Below, piece after piece: positions 8,713-17,557 of a DNA stretch of 64,000 nucleotides. Source of the stretch: Deltaproteobacteria bacterium (GTDB lineage Bacteria; Myxococcota_A; Polyangia; Nannocystales; Nannocystaceae); the NCBI GenBank assembly GCA_016709225.1, contig JADJEE010000012.1:3515501-3579500 (forward strand), read 5' to 3'. The translations under genes were made by a program, and so were the position numbers. Each line of letters begins with the position of its first letter. Position 1 is the stretch's first letter. A model generated the notes under the pieces. That model was not told the origin of the DNA and searched no databases. It saw only the letters and a list, made by a program, of their open reading frames with translations.

Positions 8713-9129
8713 ATGAACACGCCACGATTCGGCAAGTCGAGTGCGCTCCTGCTGACCGCGTTGACGCTGAGCGCATGCGCGAACCGCTACCACGTCGACG
8801 CAGAGGCGCCCAACTACGCCGCCCAGGCCGACCTCGCGGTGCGCGTGAACAAGACCGAGCAGCGCGAGCTGACGATGCACATCGACCACCTCGCGCCGCC
8901 CTCCCGCATCGACCCGGCGCTGAAGGCTTACGCGGTGTGGATCTTCGTCCCGGGCCACGGCTCCGCGAAGCTCGGGATGCTCGATTACGACGCCGACGAT
9001 CGCACCGGCGAGATCGTCGCCACCGCGGGCTACGAGAAGTTCGAGGTCGTCGTCACGCTCGAGGCCGATCCGTCGACGCCGGTGCCCAGTGATCGCGTGG
9101 TGCTGCGCAAGGTCGTCGGCAAGGGCTGA
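8713..9129 (+). CDS. small lipoprotein
   Basis: A 138-residue protein with a classic signal (Lys, then LLLTALTLSAC lipobox). The mature part is mixed alpha/beta (ADLAVRVNKTEQRELTMHIDHLAPP, WIFVPGHGSAKLG, EKFEVVVTLEADP) and looks like a small beta sandwich. I recognise no family. The ATG at 8713 sets the signal peptide correctly; the in-frame stretch before it is not hydrophobic. A GC-rich hairpin lies 20 bases past the stop. Confidence 0.75.
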   Translation: MNTPRFGKSSALLLTALTLSACANRYHVDAEAPNYAAQADLAVRVNKTEQRELTMHIDHLAPPSRIDPALKAYAVWIFVPGHGSAKLGMLDYDADDRTGEIVATAGYEKFEVVVTLEADPSTPVPSDRVVLRKVVGKG

Positions 9130-9147
9130 CGCCGTATCGGTGCCAAC

Positions 9148-9179
9148 CGCGGCCGCGCCGCAAGCGAAGCGCGGCCGCG
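9148..9179 (+). terminator. GC-rich hairpin after the 8713-9129 lipoprotein
   Basis: Eleven-base perfect arms (CGCGGCCGCGC and its complement) enclose a 10-base loop. No U-tract follows, as is common in GC-rich genomes, so it is a candidate intrinsic or pause terminator for the plus-strand gene. Confidence 0.45.
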
Positions 9180-9433
9180 CCCGATCGATGCGCCATGGCA
9201 GGCGCGTCGCGCCGCCCCATGACCTTCACGACGTCGGCGTCGCGGTCGCCCGCAGCGCGCGCTCGGTTGCTCGACGAAAGCGCTGGCAAGGCGATTGCAC
9301 GAGTGCTCGTGCGTGGTGACGAGCCGGGTGGCTCCCGGAGCTCCTCGACTCGCCACCGCAGCTTGAACTTGGCTTGATCTGCCTCGCCCGCAACAACGCA
9401 ACCTTACGTCCCTGACTTGGCTTGTCGTCGCCA

Positions 9434-9472
9434 CGTCGGGGTGTGCCGGCCGCTCGCGGGCACACCCCGACG
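9434..9472 (-). terminator. perfect 14-base-pair hairpin after ftsI
   Basis: Arms CGTCGGGGTGTGCC and GGCACACCCCGACG enclose an 11-base loop. It sits 34 bases beyond the stop of the minus-strand transpeptidase gene. There is no T-run, but a perfect 14-pair stem between converging genes fits a bidirectional terminator. Confidence 0.6.
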
Positions 9473-9505
9473 ATGGCGCTGGAAGGCGCACGACCGCGAC
9501 GTTCG

Positions 9506-11647
9506 CTAGTGCGGCGGCTCGAAGAGCACCTGCACGGTCGCGCCAGGCTCGACCGGACCGGGCGGCACGTCCTGCATCACGGCGATGCCGGTGCCCACCG
9601 GCTGCAGCACGACCCCGGCCTCGTCCGCGGCATCGATCGCCTCGGCCATCGTGAGCCCGGTGAAGTCGGGCAGGCCGCCTTCGACCTCGATCACACGCTC
9701 GCCGGGGAGTCGCGGCTCGATGTCGTCGACGTCCGCGAAGCCCTCCGCGAGCTTGACGTTGCTCGCCAGCAGACGGATTGGATCGGGCGCGGGCTTCGAG
9801 CCGTCCTCGCGCGGCACGCCCATGTGTTCCATGAGCTGCGCCGCGAGCACGGCGAAGGTCGGCGCCGCGACCTCGTTGCCGTAGTGCCCGCCTTGCGGCA
9901 GGTCGACCGACACCAGGATGACCACGCGGGGATCACGGGCTGGGATCGCGCCCACGAACGACGCGAAGTAGTCGTCCTCGGCATAACCGCCCTGCTTGCT
10001 GGCCTTCTGCGCCGTCGAGGTCTTGCCGGCCACGCGATAACCCGGCACCACCGCGTTCTTGCCGGTGCCCTTGTTGCTGTGCACGACATTCTCGAGCATC
10101 TCGAGCACCGTGCGCGCGGTCGCGGCCCGCACGACGCGCTCCTTGGGCGGGCGCGTGATCGGGACCTCTTCGCCCTCGGGCGTCAGCACCTTGCGGACGA
10201 TGGTCGGTGGGTTGTAGCTGCCTTCGTTCGCGAGCACGGCGAAGGCGGCTGCGACCTGCAGCGGGCTCGCGGTCATACCTTGGCCGAACGACACGTTCGC
10301 GCCCTGGATGTCGGACCACTTCTGCCATGGCGCGAGCACGCCCGCGGTCGCCCCCGAGAGCTCGATCGCCGGACGCTCGCCGAAGTGGAACCGTGTGACC
10401 CACTCGTGCAGGTGTTGCTTGTCGAGTCGCTCGTAGATCTTGGTGGTGCAGATGTTCGACGAGACCGCGAGGATCTCGCTCACGCTCAACCACTCCGACG
10501 ACTTGGTGTCGGAGATGGAGTGGTCTTCGGTGTACTTCCACTTGCCCTTCTCGCAGAAGAAGCTCTCTTCCTTGCGGATGGCGCCGGTCTCGAGCGCGGC
10601 GGCGACGGTGATCGCCTTCATGGTCGAGCCGGGCTCGAAGTCGCTCTGCACGGCGTGGTTCACCGTCTGGGCCAGGGTGTCCACGGGGTGGTTGGGGTCG
10701 AAGCTCGGCCGGCTCACCATCGCGAGGACCTCGCCGTTGCGGGGGTCGAGCACGACGATGCTCGCGCTCGCCGGGGTCCAGGTCGCGACCAGCTGATCGA
10801 CGGCCTGCTCGGCCATGCTCTGCATCGCCGAGTCGATCGTGAGCACCACGGTGTTGCCGCGCGAGACGTCCGGATCGGGGAAGCCCTCGACCAACAGCTT
10901 CTTGCCACGCGCGAAGTAGGCGCGGCTCATCGCATCGCGCCCGCGAAGATACTCCTCCATGCCGTACTCGATGCCGAGGTTGCCCTTGCCCTGGGCACCG
11001 ACGCGACCGATGACGTGGGATGCGAGCGTGCGTCGGGGGTAGACGCGATGCGGTGCCTGTTCCAGGCTCACGCCCTCGAGTCCGTGGGCGCGCAGCTGGT
11101 TGGCCTGCGCGTCGTCGAGCGACATCCGCAGCTGACGGTAGGCCTTGTCGCGGCCGAGTTCCTCGCGCAGGTACGCCGCGTCCTCCTCGGGGAACAGCTC
11201 GAGCACTGCGGCGACGACGTCGTCGACGGTGCCGCGGGCGGTGATGAGCCGGGGGTTGACCACGATCTTGTAGACGCGGTCGGTGATCGCCAGCGCGATG
11301 TAGCCGCGATCCACGACATCCCCGCGCGTGGCCTCGACGCGGTAGGTGCGGAGCTGCTGGCGGTGGCCGAGCTCGGCGAAGCGATCGTGCTGCACGACGC
11401 CGATTGACCAGGCGCGCCACATCATGCCGAGCAGCGCGAGCGCGAGCACCGATCCGACCACGGTCGCGCGGTTGCGGACCGCACGCAGGTCGGTGGCCAT
11501 GGGGCGCATGAGCTCGCCACCGCGTCGCAACAGGTTGCGCGTGCGGGCGTTGCCGTTGCCGTCGGGCAGGGGCTCCGACGCCAGCGGACGCGCGGCGCCG
11601 TCGCTCGCGGGGGGCGCCACGCTGGGGCCGGCTGCGCTGGGGTCCAC
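9506..11647 (-). CDS. ftsI: FtsI/PBP2-type peptidoglycan transpeptidase with PASTA domain
   Basis: A 713-residue class B penicillin-binding protein that crosslinks septal peptidoglycan. One N-terminal membrane span (VVGSVLALALLGMMWRAW) follows a cytosolic tail of about 60 residues. The dimerisation domain comes next, then the transpeptidase domain with SxxK at 341-344 (GSTMK), SxN as SSN, and KTS in AGKTSTAQ. A C-terminal PASTA domain (LPDFTGLTMAEAIDAADEAG) closes the protein. The GTG at 11647 is preferred: it has an AGG 8 bases upstream and codon bias starts there; an ATG at 11509 is the alternative. It lies about 7 kb from rsmH-ftsL and on the other strand, away from its usual operon place. 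Confidence 0.9.
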   Translation of the reverse strand: MDPSAAGPSVAPPASDGAARPLASEPLPDGNGNARTRNLLRRGGELMRPMATDLRAVRNRATVVGSVLALALLGMMWRAWSIGVVQHDRFAELGHRQQLRTYRVEATRGDVVDRGYIALAITDRVYKIVVNPRLITARGTVDDVVAAVLELFPEEDAAYLREELGRDKAYRQLRMSLDDAQANQLRAHGLEGVSLEQAPHRVYPRRTLASHVIGRVGAQGKGNLGIEYGMEEYLRGRDAMSRAYFARGKKLLVEGFPDPDVSRGNTVVLTIDSAMQSMAEQAVDQLVATWTPASASIVVLDPRNGEVLAMVSRPSFDPNHPVDTLAQTVNHAVQSDFEPGSTMKAITVAAALETGAIRKEESFFCEKGKWKYTEDHSISDTKSSEWLSVSEILAVSSNICTTKIYERLDKQHLHEWVTRFHFGERPAIELSGATAGVLAPWQKWSDIQGANVSFGQGMTASPLQVAAAFAVLANEGSYNPPTIVRKVLTPEGEEVPITRPPKERVVRAATARTVLEMLENVVHSNKGTGKNAVVPGYRVAGKTSTAQKASKQGGYAEDDYFASFVGAIPARDPRVVILVSVDLPQGGHYGNEVAAPTFAVLAAQLMEHMGVPREDGSKPAPDPIRLLASNVKLAEGFADVDDIEPRLPGERVIEVEGGLPDFTGLTMAEAIDAADEAGVVLQPVGTGIAVMQDVPPGPVEPGATVQVLFEPPH

Positions 11648-11892
11648 CTCGCTCGCCTGCCAAAATCGCCGCGTGCGGGCAAGTTTCTGGCGTAGGCGGC
11701 CGCGTCGCGAGCCCCGCGCGAGCGCACCCGAGGGACCCACCCCCGTCGCGGCTCCTCGACGGCGCGTCAGCCCGGCTGCGCGAGCGTCTCGCGGCTTGAC
11801 CGCTGGGTCCGACCCGCGCGACCTTGTTGGCTGACATGCCCCGCGACCTGACCGAGCGCATCTGATCGACCGTCGACCGCGCCGCACTGCTG

Positions 11893-13032
11893 TTGTTGGC
11901 GGTGCCGTTCTTCGACGAGCTGTGGACCGGCGTGCCCGTCATCGAGGCGCCGGCGCTCGAGCGCACCCATGCGCTCGCCCATGGCGGCACCGCGGTGATG
12001 CTGCTGGTCGCGCCCGCGTTGCTCGCGGCGGTGCTCGAGGTGCGGTTGTTGATGTGGGCCGAGCGCGGCGATCCGCGGCGATGGATCGCGGGCTCGCAGC
12101 TGGTGATCGCCGCGTGCACGGCGATCGCAGCACTCGCGCCGGCGGCCGGCTTGGTGACGTTGATGCTGGGCCTCGCCGGCACGGCCAGCGGCGTGTCGAC
12201 CAGCCTCGCGCAGGGGCTCGTCGTCGCGGCCGACCCCGAGCAGGGTGAGCGCTCGATGATGCGATGGACGCTCGCGTCCGCGCTGGGCGATGTGGCCGCG
12301 CCGCTGCTGCTCGCGGCCACGGCCGCGGTCGGTCTCGGCTGGCAGGCCGCGTTACTCGCGGTCGCGGCGCTGGTCGGCATGCATGCGCTGGCGGTGTCGT
12401 TGGGCCCGCGGGCGAGCGCGTCCGCGGCGGGCGACGAGGTCGGCGACGCGCTCGCCTTCGGGCTGCGCGACGCGCTGCGACACCGTCGTCTCATGGCATG
12501 GCTCGCAGCCGCGACCGCGTGCACGCTGCTCGACGAGGTGCTGGTGGCCTTCGCCGCGCTGCACCTGCGACTCGACCGCAACGCCAGTCCGAGCACCATC
12601 GCGATTGCGGTCGCGGCGTGGGCGGCAGGTTCGGCGCTGGCGCTCGCCATCACCGAGCGTGTGCTGCTGCGGGTATCGGCGCGCGGCGTCTTGGGTGTCG
12701 CGGCGCTGGCGTGCACGATTGCGGCGGCGCTGTGGTGGGCGCTCCCGAGCACCGCCGCGGTCGTCGGCGCGCTCGTCGTCGTCGGCGTCACCACGGCGCC
12801 GCTCTTTCCCATCGCGCAGGCCCAGGCCCACGCGCAGGTGCCCGGTCGCGGCGCGTTGATCGGTGCGGCCTCGCAGCCGTTCGTCCTGTTCGAGTTGGTG
12901 ACGCCGTGGTTGTTGGGGCTCGCCGCGGATCGCTGGGGCCTCGGGCTTGCGCTCGCGCTGATGGCCGTCGGCCCGGCGGCGTTGGTGGGGTTCGCGCTCG
13001 CGCCGCGGGCGTGGGTTCGACCGCTTAGCTAG
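11893..13032 (+). CDS. MFS-type transporter
   Basis: A 379-residue protein of about twelve hydrophobic spans with a central loop at residues 170-195, the layout of a major facilitator permease. FFDELWTGVPVIEAPAL near the N-terminus and AQAHAQVPGRGALIGAASQP in the C-terminal half recall MFS sugar/drug carriers, but the substrate is not predictable. The TTG at 11893 is only the first usable start after an in-frame TGA at 11863-11865. Upstream of that stop the same frame runs from an ATG at 11836 and reads MPRDLTERI-stop-STVDRAALLLLAVP, which looks like the true N-terminus interrupted by one base change. Confidence 0.75.
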   Translation: MLAVPFFDELWTGVPVIEAPALERTHALAHGGTAVMLLVAPALLAAVLEVRLLMWAERGDPRRWIAGSQLVIAACTAIAALAPAAGLVTLMLGLAGTASGVSTSLAQGLVVAADPEQGERSMMRWTLASALGDVAAPLLLAATAAVGLGWQAALLAVAALVGMHALAVSLGPRASASAAGDEVGDALAFGLRDALRHRRLMAWLAAATACTLLDEVLVAFAALHLRLDRNASPSTIAIAVAAWAAGSALALAITERVLLRVSARGVLGVAALACTIAAALWWALPSTAAVVGALVVVGVTTAPLFPIAQAQAHAQVPGRGALIGAASQPFVLFELVTPWLLGLAADRWGLGLALALMAVGPAALVGFALAPRAWVRPLS

Positions 13033-13121
13033 TGCCGCGGCGGCTGCGGCCGGCGCGACGCCGACGAGCGTCGGTGGATTTTTCTTGCGACGGTGCACCT
13101 GCACGTGGCGTCGTGGGGTCC

Positions 13122-13790
13122 ATGCTCCGTTCCTGGCCTGCCCTTCGCGCGTCGTCCCTCCTGCTCGGCGCCGCCATCTTCGTGCCTGCACTCGCCTGTG
13201 GCGACGACGGCGACTCGGACTCGGACTCGGGCGCCGGTACCGAGGCGTCGGCGTCGGCGTCGGCCAGTGCCAGCGCGAGCGCTTCGGGTGGCACCGGCCC
13301 GGCCGCGCAGAACTGCCCGGAGCGTTGTGCTGCCAAGGCCAGCGATTGCGGCGCGCCTGCAGACGTCGCGGCCTCGCAGTGTCAGTCGGTCTGCGGCGGC
13401 TCGCTGACCGAGGACCAGCTCGACTGCCTCGAGATGGAGGACTGCGCGACGCTCACGGGGGTGTTCCTCGGCACCGGTTCGGCGTGCGGCCTGGGCGGTG
13501 GCAGTGCGAGCGGCGGCTCGGCCAGCGCCAGCGCCAGCGGGGGCTCTGCGACCGGCTCACCGGACGCCGACATCGGCGATGCGTGCGAGTGCACCGATCC
13601 CGAGGCCGACTACGAGAGCTGCAGCGGCACCGGCAGTAGCTGCGGCTCGCTGACGTGCTACGTGGTGTTCGGCGACGGCATCTGCTCGCAGCCCTGCACC
13701 GCAGACGCCAACGGCGACGACTGCCCCTCGGGCGAGTGCACCACGCAGGTGGTCAACGGCCTCGAGGTCGGCACCTGGTGCGTGCTCTGA
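13122..13790 (+). CDS. Cys-rich lipoprotein with Ser/Ala repeats
   Basis: A 222-residue secreted protein. The signal ends in a PALAC lipobox and is followed by an acidic DGDSDSDSG run and an alternating Ala-Ser repeat. Two Cys-rich segments (CPERCAAKASDCGAPAD.. and a later block with CECTDP, CGSLTCYVVFGDGICSQPC) flank a second Gly/Ser/Ala linker. The even Cys content suggests disulphides in an extracellular or outer-membrane setting. The family is not recognised beyond resemblance to other Nannocystis-type lipoproteins here. The stop lies only 10 bases from the converging lysA stop. Confidence 0.75.
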   Translation: MLRSWPALRASSLLLGAAIFVPALACGDDGDSDSDSGAGTEASASASASASASASGGTGPAAQNCPERCAAKASDCGAPADVAASQCQSVCGGSLTEDQLDCLEMEDCATLTGVFLGTGSACGLGGGSASGGSASASASGGSATGSPDADIGDACECTDPEADYESCSGTGSSCGSLTCYVVFGDGICSQPCTADANGDDCPSGECTTQVVNGLEVGTWCVL

Positions 13791-13800
13791 CGCTCCGGTC

Positions 13801-15159
13801 TCAGCTGTCGGATGGTGCGAGCCACGCGGGCACCGATTCCTCGGCGATGAGCGCCGCGATGTCGCGGCGCGCCCGCGTGATCGCGAAGCGCTCGCCGTCG
13901 ACCAACACCTCGGCAGCGAGCGGTCGCGAGTTGTACGTGCTCGCCATCGTCATGCCGTAGGCGCCGGCATCGAGCACCATCATGAGGTCGCCGGCTTCGA
14001 CCGGCGGCAGCACGCGCGCCAGGCCCAAGAAGTCGCCCGATTCGCACACCGGGCCGACCACGTCGACCACCGTGGTGTTGCTGCCCGGTGCGGGCTCGCG
14101 CACCGGCACGATTGCGTGATGGGCCTCGTACAGCGCGGGACGCAGCAGATCGTTCATCGCAGCGTCGACGATCACGAACGCGGCCGCATCGCCGCGCTTG
14201 CGGCCGATCACCCGCGTGAGCAGCAGCCCGGCGTCCGCCACCAACCAGCGTCCGGGCTCGATCGCCAGCTGCACGCCGAGCTCGTCGGTCTCGACCCGCA
14301 TCGCGGCGCCCCAGGCCTCGACGTCGAGCTCCGGCTCGCCGTCGCGGTACGCGACCCCGAGGCCGCCACCGAGGTCGAGGTGGGCCAGGGTCACGCCACG
14401 ATCCCGCAGCGTGCCGACCAGCCGTCGCAGGTGCACGATGCTCTCGCGGTAGGGCGCGATGTCGGCGATCTGCGAGCCGATGTGGCACGCGATGCCGACC
14501 AGCCGTAGGTTCGGGTGGCGATGGGCCTGCACCGCGAGCTCGGTCGCCTGCGGCATCGCGATGCCGAACTTCGACTGCCGCAGGCCGGTTGCGAGGTACG
14601 GGTGGGTGTTGGGATCGACGTCCGGGTTGACGCGCAGGCTCACCGGCACGCTCGCCTGCGCGGCCTGGGCCCGCGCCATCACCCGCTGCAGCTCCTCGGC
14701 GGACTCGACGTTGATCGAGCGGATGCCGGCCGCGATCGCGGCGTCGAGCTCCGCGTCGGTCTTGCCCACGCCGGAGAACACGATGCGTTGTGGCGCGAAG
14801 CCGGCCGCCAGCGCGCGCGCGAGCTCGCCCCCGGAGACGATGTCGGCACCCACGCCCTCGCTCGCGAGCACCCGCAGCAGGGCCTGTGACGAGTTCGCCT
14901 TCAATGCGAAACAGATGAGCGGGTCGGGTACGCCGCCCTTGCCGGGTCCGAGCGCCGCGCGCAGTCGCGAGACCCGCTCCCGAACCCCGACGGCGTCGTA
15001 GACGTAGGTCGGCGTCCCCGCGGCCTCGGCGATCGCGGCCAGCGCGACCCCGCGGACGCACGCTGCGCCGTCGCGCACGCGCAGCCCGAACCGCTCCGCG
15101 TTCGCGCGCACCCAGGGGAGGTCGTCGGTGATTGCGGGCCGTTCGTGTTGGTCTGCCAT
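13801..15159 (-). CDS. lysA: diaminopimelate decarboxylase
   Basis: A 452-residue PLP enzyme of the group IV (alanine racemase-fold) decarboxylases, converting meso-diaminopimelate to L-lysine and CO2 in the cytosol. The PLP lysine is K87 in CFALKANSSQ. The phosphate-binding glycine loop is HLDLGGGLGVAY, and the active-site Cys lies in the family motif CESGDFLG. YNSRP near the C-terminus completes the set. The ATG at 15159 is chosen over one at 15240, since MADQHERPA begins the conserved region with little left-over sequence. It is transcribed alone, with a long gene-free region upstream. Confidence 0.95.
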   Translation of the reverse strand: MADQHERPAITDDLPWVRANAERFGLRVRDGAACVRGVALAAIAEAAGTPTYVYDAVGVRERVSRLRAALGPGKGGVPDPLICFALKANSSQALLRVLASEGVGADIVSGGELARALAAGFAPQRIVFSGVGKTDAELDAAIAAGIRSINVESAEELQRVMARAQAAQASVPVSLRVNPDVDPNTHPYLATGLRQSKFGIAMPQATELAVQAHRHPNLRLVGIACHIGSQIADIAPYRESIVHLRRLVGTLRDRGVTLAHLDLGGGLGVAYRDGEPELDVEAWGAAMRVETDELGVQLAIEPGRWLVADAGLLLTRVIGRKRGDAAAFVIVDAAMNDLLRPALYEAHHAIVPVREPAPGSNTTVVDVVGPVCESGDFLGLARVLPPVEAGDLMMVLDAGAYGMTMASTYNSRPLAAEVLVDGERFAITRARRDIAALIAEESVPAWLAPSDS

Positions 15160-15924
15160 GGCGTGGAAAAATCGGCGGACGTCGGCCGGCGCGAGCCCTG
15201 CACTCGCCGCGACGACCGGGTCAGCGGCCTCGAATAGCAAGCGGGCCGCGCGAGCGTCAACGGCCAGAGGGTGCCGCGCGATCCCGTCCGTCGTGGGCAG
15301 ATGCCGAGGCCGATGCTACGATGTGAAGTGGCACCTTCGGTCCCCGGCATGGGAGGTCGTCGCATGAAGCACAACCACACTCGGCACAACTGGCAACTCG
15401 TCGCAGCGACGCTGACGTCGCAACTGCTGGACCTGCAAGGGGGGGCCTCCTAGCGCTGTCCGGGGACCGTCGTCGGCGTGCGCAAGACCACGAGCCGCCC
15501 ACACGACGTGCGAGGGCATGATCACGAGCACTGCCCTCCCTTCGTCCCCGTCCAACGGGATCCGCACCGGGTCCGAATCCGGATCCGAAGTGGCGCTGCC
15601 AAGGGATCCCAGCGGCGTGCGAAGCACTCCGCAAGCGGCCTGCTCGGCCGCACTCGAAACCGCAGGGGGCGCGACCAGGCCCCCCGCTCGAGCCGATGGT
15701 GACCCGTCGGCTCCCATCGCGAGCGAACCAAACGTCACGCGGTCGCCCGCGATGCTCCACCCAGCGTCGTGACTCCACACCAATCGAGCGCCCAACGGCG
15801 CTCGTCGCCAACGGAACCGGATTCGACCCGAGGTGCCCACCGCGGCGGGACTACGAAAGTGGTCCCGCCGCCTTCGTCTGAGCGGGCCATCGACGTCGCC
15901 GCCGGCACGCGACGAAAGCCCACC
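15160..15924. other. long intergenic region upstream of lysA
   Basis: About 765 bases between lysA and a minus-strand lipoprotein. It contains one short plus-strand frame with a strong ribosome site (15364-15453) and a -10-like TACGAT near 15317. Other frames (84 codons from 15518 on plus, 174 codons ending at 15316 on minus) lack the codon bias of real genes here. Short GGATCCGAA-like repeats occur near 15560-15595. I see nothing else. Confidence 0.5.
15364..15453 (+). CDS. possible 29-residue peptide with strong ribosome site
   Basis: The ATG at 15364 follows a near-perfect Shine-Dalgarno GGGAGG (15351-15356) by 7 bases, one of the best ribosome sites in the window. The peptide starts MKHNHTRHNW, has an amphipathic middle (QLVAATLTSQLLDL) and ends QGGAS. 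It could be a small regulatory or leader peptide; nothing downstream on this strand needs a leader, and the double Gly is too close to the end to be a normal RiPP leader. Confidence 0.4.
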   Translation: MKHNHTRHNWQLVAATLTSQLLDLQGGAS

Positions 15925-16833
15925 TCACGGCGGGATGACGCATGCGCCGACGTTGGCGTAGGACACATCGGGCGGCATCTGGCCGCCGATGTACCACGAC
16001 ACGCACTCGAGCGCCGTGTCGACCGCGGGGCAGGGGTCGGGCGTCTCGGTGATGTCGCACAGCGGCGTGCAGCAGCCGAAGTTCTGGTTGCAGCTCGGCA
16101 CGAAGTCGGGCGTGACGCAGATGAGTCCGGGCTGACAGCCGCTCAGCAACCAGCACGGACCTCCCACCGCCGAGGGCCCGATCGACGGCAGACACAGGAA
16201 GCCGGTGCCGCCGTCGGCTTCGGCGTCGGGATAGCAGCCGTTGCCCTCGGGGCAGTCCTGCACCAGCGGATCGCAGGTGTCGAAGCAGAACGGCACGCCG
16301 GAGAAGTAGATGAAGCAACCCTGGCCGAGCTGGCATGCGGGGTCGTTGGCCGAGCCGGTGCAGTACTTCTGGCAGGTGCCCATGCCGTCGCCGTCGAAGT
16401 CGAGGCACATCGATCCCTTCACGCAGTCGTCGATGCAGCTGCCGAAGTAGCCGTCGATGACGCACTCGTCGCCCGGCTGCGCCGCGTTGGCGTCCTCGGG
16501 ACAGCAGCGGATCTCGTCGGGCACGAGGTCGGGCTCGAGGGACCACGGCGCGCACTTCTCCCCCATCGGGCAGTCCTGGTCCCAGATCGAGCACTCGGCG
16601 TCGACGCTGCTGTCGTCGCCGCCCGAGGAGCTCTCGTCGTTGGCGCCACTGCTGCTGTCGGCAAGGCCGGTCGTGGTGCTCGCGTCGCTGGTGCCGCTAC
16701 CCGTGCTCGCGGCGCCGGTGGTGGCGCCACCCTCGGTGCCTGGCGCGTCGCCGGTGGTGCCGCACGCCGCCGCCCCCACGAGCGCGAGGTCGATGCTGCA
16801 GGCGAACACGAGCCGACGCGCGCGGCGGAGCAT
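15925..16833 (-). CDS. Cys-rich lipoprotein
   Basis: A 302-residue secreted protein. A basic N-terminus, hydrophobic core and GAAAC lipobox are followed by a 60-residue Gly/Ser/Thr linker (TTGAASTGSGTSDASTTTG). The mature domain has more than 20 Cys in motifs such as CSIWDQDCPMGEKCAPW, CVKGSMCLDFDGDGMGTC and CCTPLCDITETPDPC. This pattern recurs in Nannocystis-type surface lipoproteins and suggests a disulphide-knitted fold. The function is unknown. The ATG at 16833 places the signal peptide at the N-terminus. The gene lies 46 bases downstream of ribA on the same strand, so read-through from the Fic-ribA operon is possible. Confidence 0.8.
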   Translation of the reverse strand: MLRRARRLVFACSIDLALVGAAACGTTGDAPGTEGGATTGAASTGSGTSDASTTTGLADSSSGANDESSSGGDDSSVDAECSIWDQDCPMGEKCAPWSLEPDLVPDEIRCCPEDANAAQPGDECVIDGYFGSCIDDCVKGSMCLDFDGDGMGTCQKYCTGSANDPACQLGQGCFIYFSGVPFCFDTCDPLVQDCPEGNGCYPDAEADGGTGFLCLPSIGPSAVGGPCWLLSGCQPGLICVTPDFVPSCNQNFGCCTPLCDITETPDPCPAVDTALECVSWYIGGQMPPDVSYANVGACVIPP

Positions 16834-16878
16834 CGCGCCAGCATAGCACCGGCGCGCGAGCACCGGCGCCGGCCCGCG

Positions 16879-17532
16879 TCAGTCGTCGCCGCCCAGCAGG
16901 TGACCCGAGCGGGCCTGCTTGGTGCGCAGGTACTCGCGGTTCTCGGCCCGCGGGGGCATCACGATCGGCACCCGTCGCACCACCTCGAGGCCGGCGGCGC
17001 GCAGGCCGTCGAGCTTGCGCGGGTTGTTGGTGATGAGCTCGATGCAGCCCAGCCCCAGCGTGCGCAGCATGGCGCCGGCCGTCGCGTAGCTGCGAAGGTC
17101 GTCGTCGAAGCCGAGGTGGAGGTTGGCGTCGACGGTGTCGAGCCCGGCGTCCTGCAGCGCGTAGGCGGCGACCTTGTTGGCGATGCCGATGCCGCGGCCC
17201 TCTTGGCGCAGGTAGAGCAGTACGCCGCGGCCGGCCGCGTCGATCTGCGCGAGCGCCTGACGCAGCTGCTCGCCGCAGTCGCAGCGCAGCGAGCCCAGCA
17301 CGTCGCCGGTGACGCACTCGGAGTGGACGCGCACCGGCACCGGTGCATCGCCCTGCAGGTCGCCGCGCACGAGCGCGATGTCGTCGAGCAGCGTGCCGGC
17401 CGCGTCGACGAACGAGACGATGTCGAATGCGCCGCTGGTGGTGGGCAGCTTGGCCCGCGCATGCTCGTGCACCGCCAAGCGGGTTGCCGCGAGCTCGGAG
17501 GGGACGATCGACAGCTTCACGCGCGGACCCAT
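16879..17532 (-). CDS. ribA: GTP cyclohydrolase II
   Basis: A 217-residue cytosolic zinc enzyme that opens GTP, releasing formate and pyrophosphate to give the pyrimidinone phosphate that starts riboflavin synthesis. Family motifs are intact: HSECVTGDVLGSLRCDCGEQL-type zinc site with its three Cys, QEGRGIGIANKVAAYALQD, and TNNPRK near residue 170. It is a stand-alone RibA without the RibB half. The start is the ATG at 17532, 25 bases after the stop of the Fic-fold gene, so the two are likely co-transcribed. No other rib gene is in the window. Confidence 0.95.
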   Translation of the reverse strand: MGPRVKLSIVPSELAATRLAVHEHARAKLPTTSGAFDIVSFVDAAGTLLDDIALVRGDLQGDAPVPVRVHSECVTGDVLGSLRCDCGEQLRQALAQIDAAGRGVLLYLRQEGRGIGIANKVAAYALQDAGLDTVDANLHLGFDDDLRSYATAGAMLRTLGLGCIELITNNPRKLDGLRAAGLEVVRRVPIVMPPRAENREYLRTKQARSGHLLGGDD

Positions 17533-17557
17533 GGGCACCTGGGGACGATGCGGCGGC

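Larger units (their letters stand above)
9130..9505. other. gene-free stretch between converging genes
   Basis: It holds two hairpins (9148-9179 and 9434-9472) and no frame with convincing codon bias. The middle (about 9330-9425) is less GC-rich than its neighbours, with no motif I recognise. Confidence 0.6.

Noticed and set aside
9422..11407. A 661-codon plus-strand frame opposite ftsI
   Set aside because: It is the antisense shadow of the transpeptidase gene, whose motifs are intact on the minus strand.
9933..12812. A 959-codon minus-strand frame covering ftsI and MFS
   Set aside because: Ser/Ala/Arg-rich sequence with no domain; the real genes in this span are in other frames.
15364..15453. 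The 29-residue peptide as a RiPP precursor, because of the double Gly near its end
   Set aside because: Only two residues would remain after cleavage, and no modification, transport or peptidase gene is near.
15316..15840. A 174-codon minus-strand frame in the lysA upstream region
   Set aside because: Third-position GC is low for this genome, there is no ribosome site, and the protein has no recognised feature.
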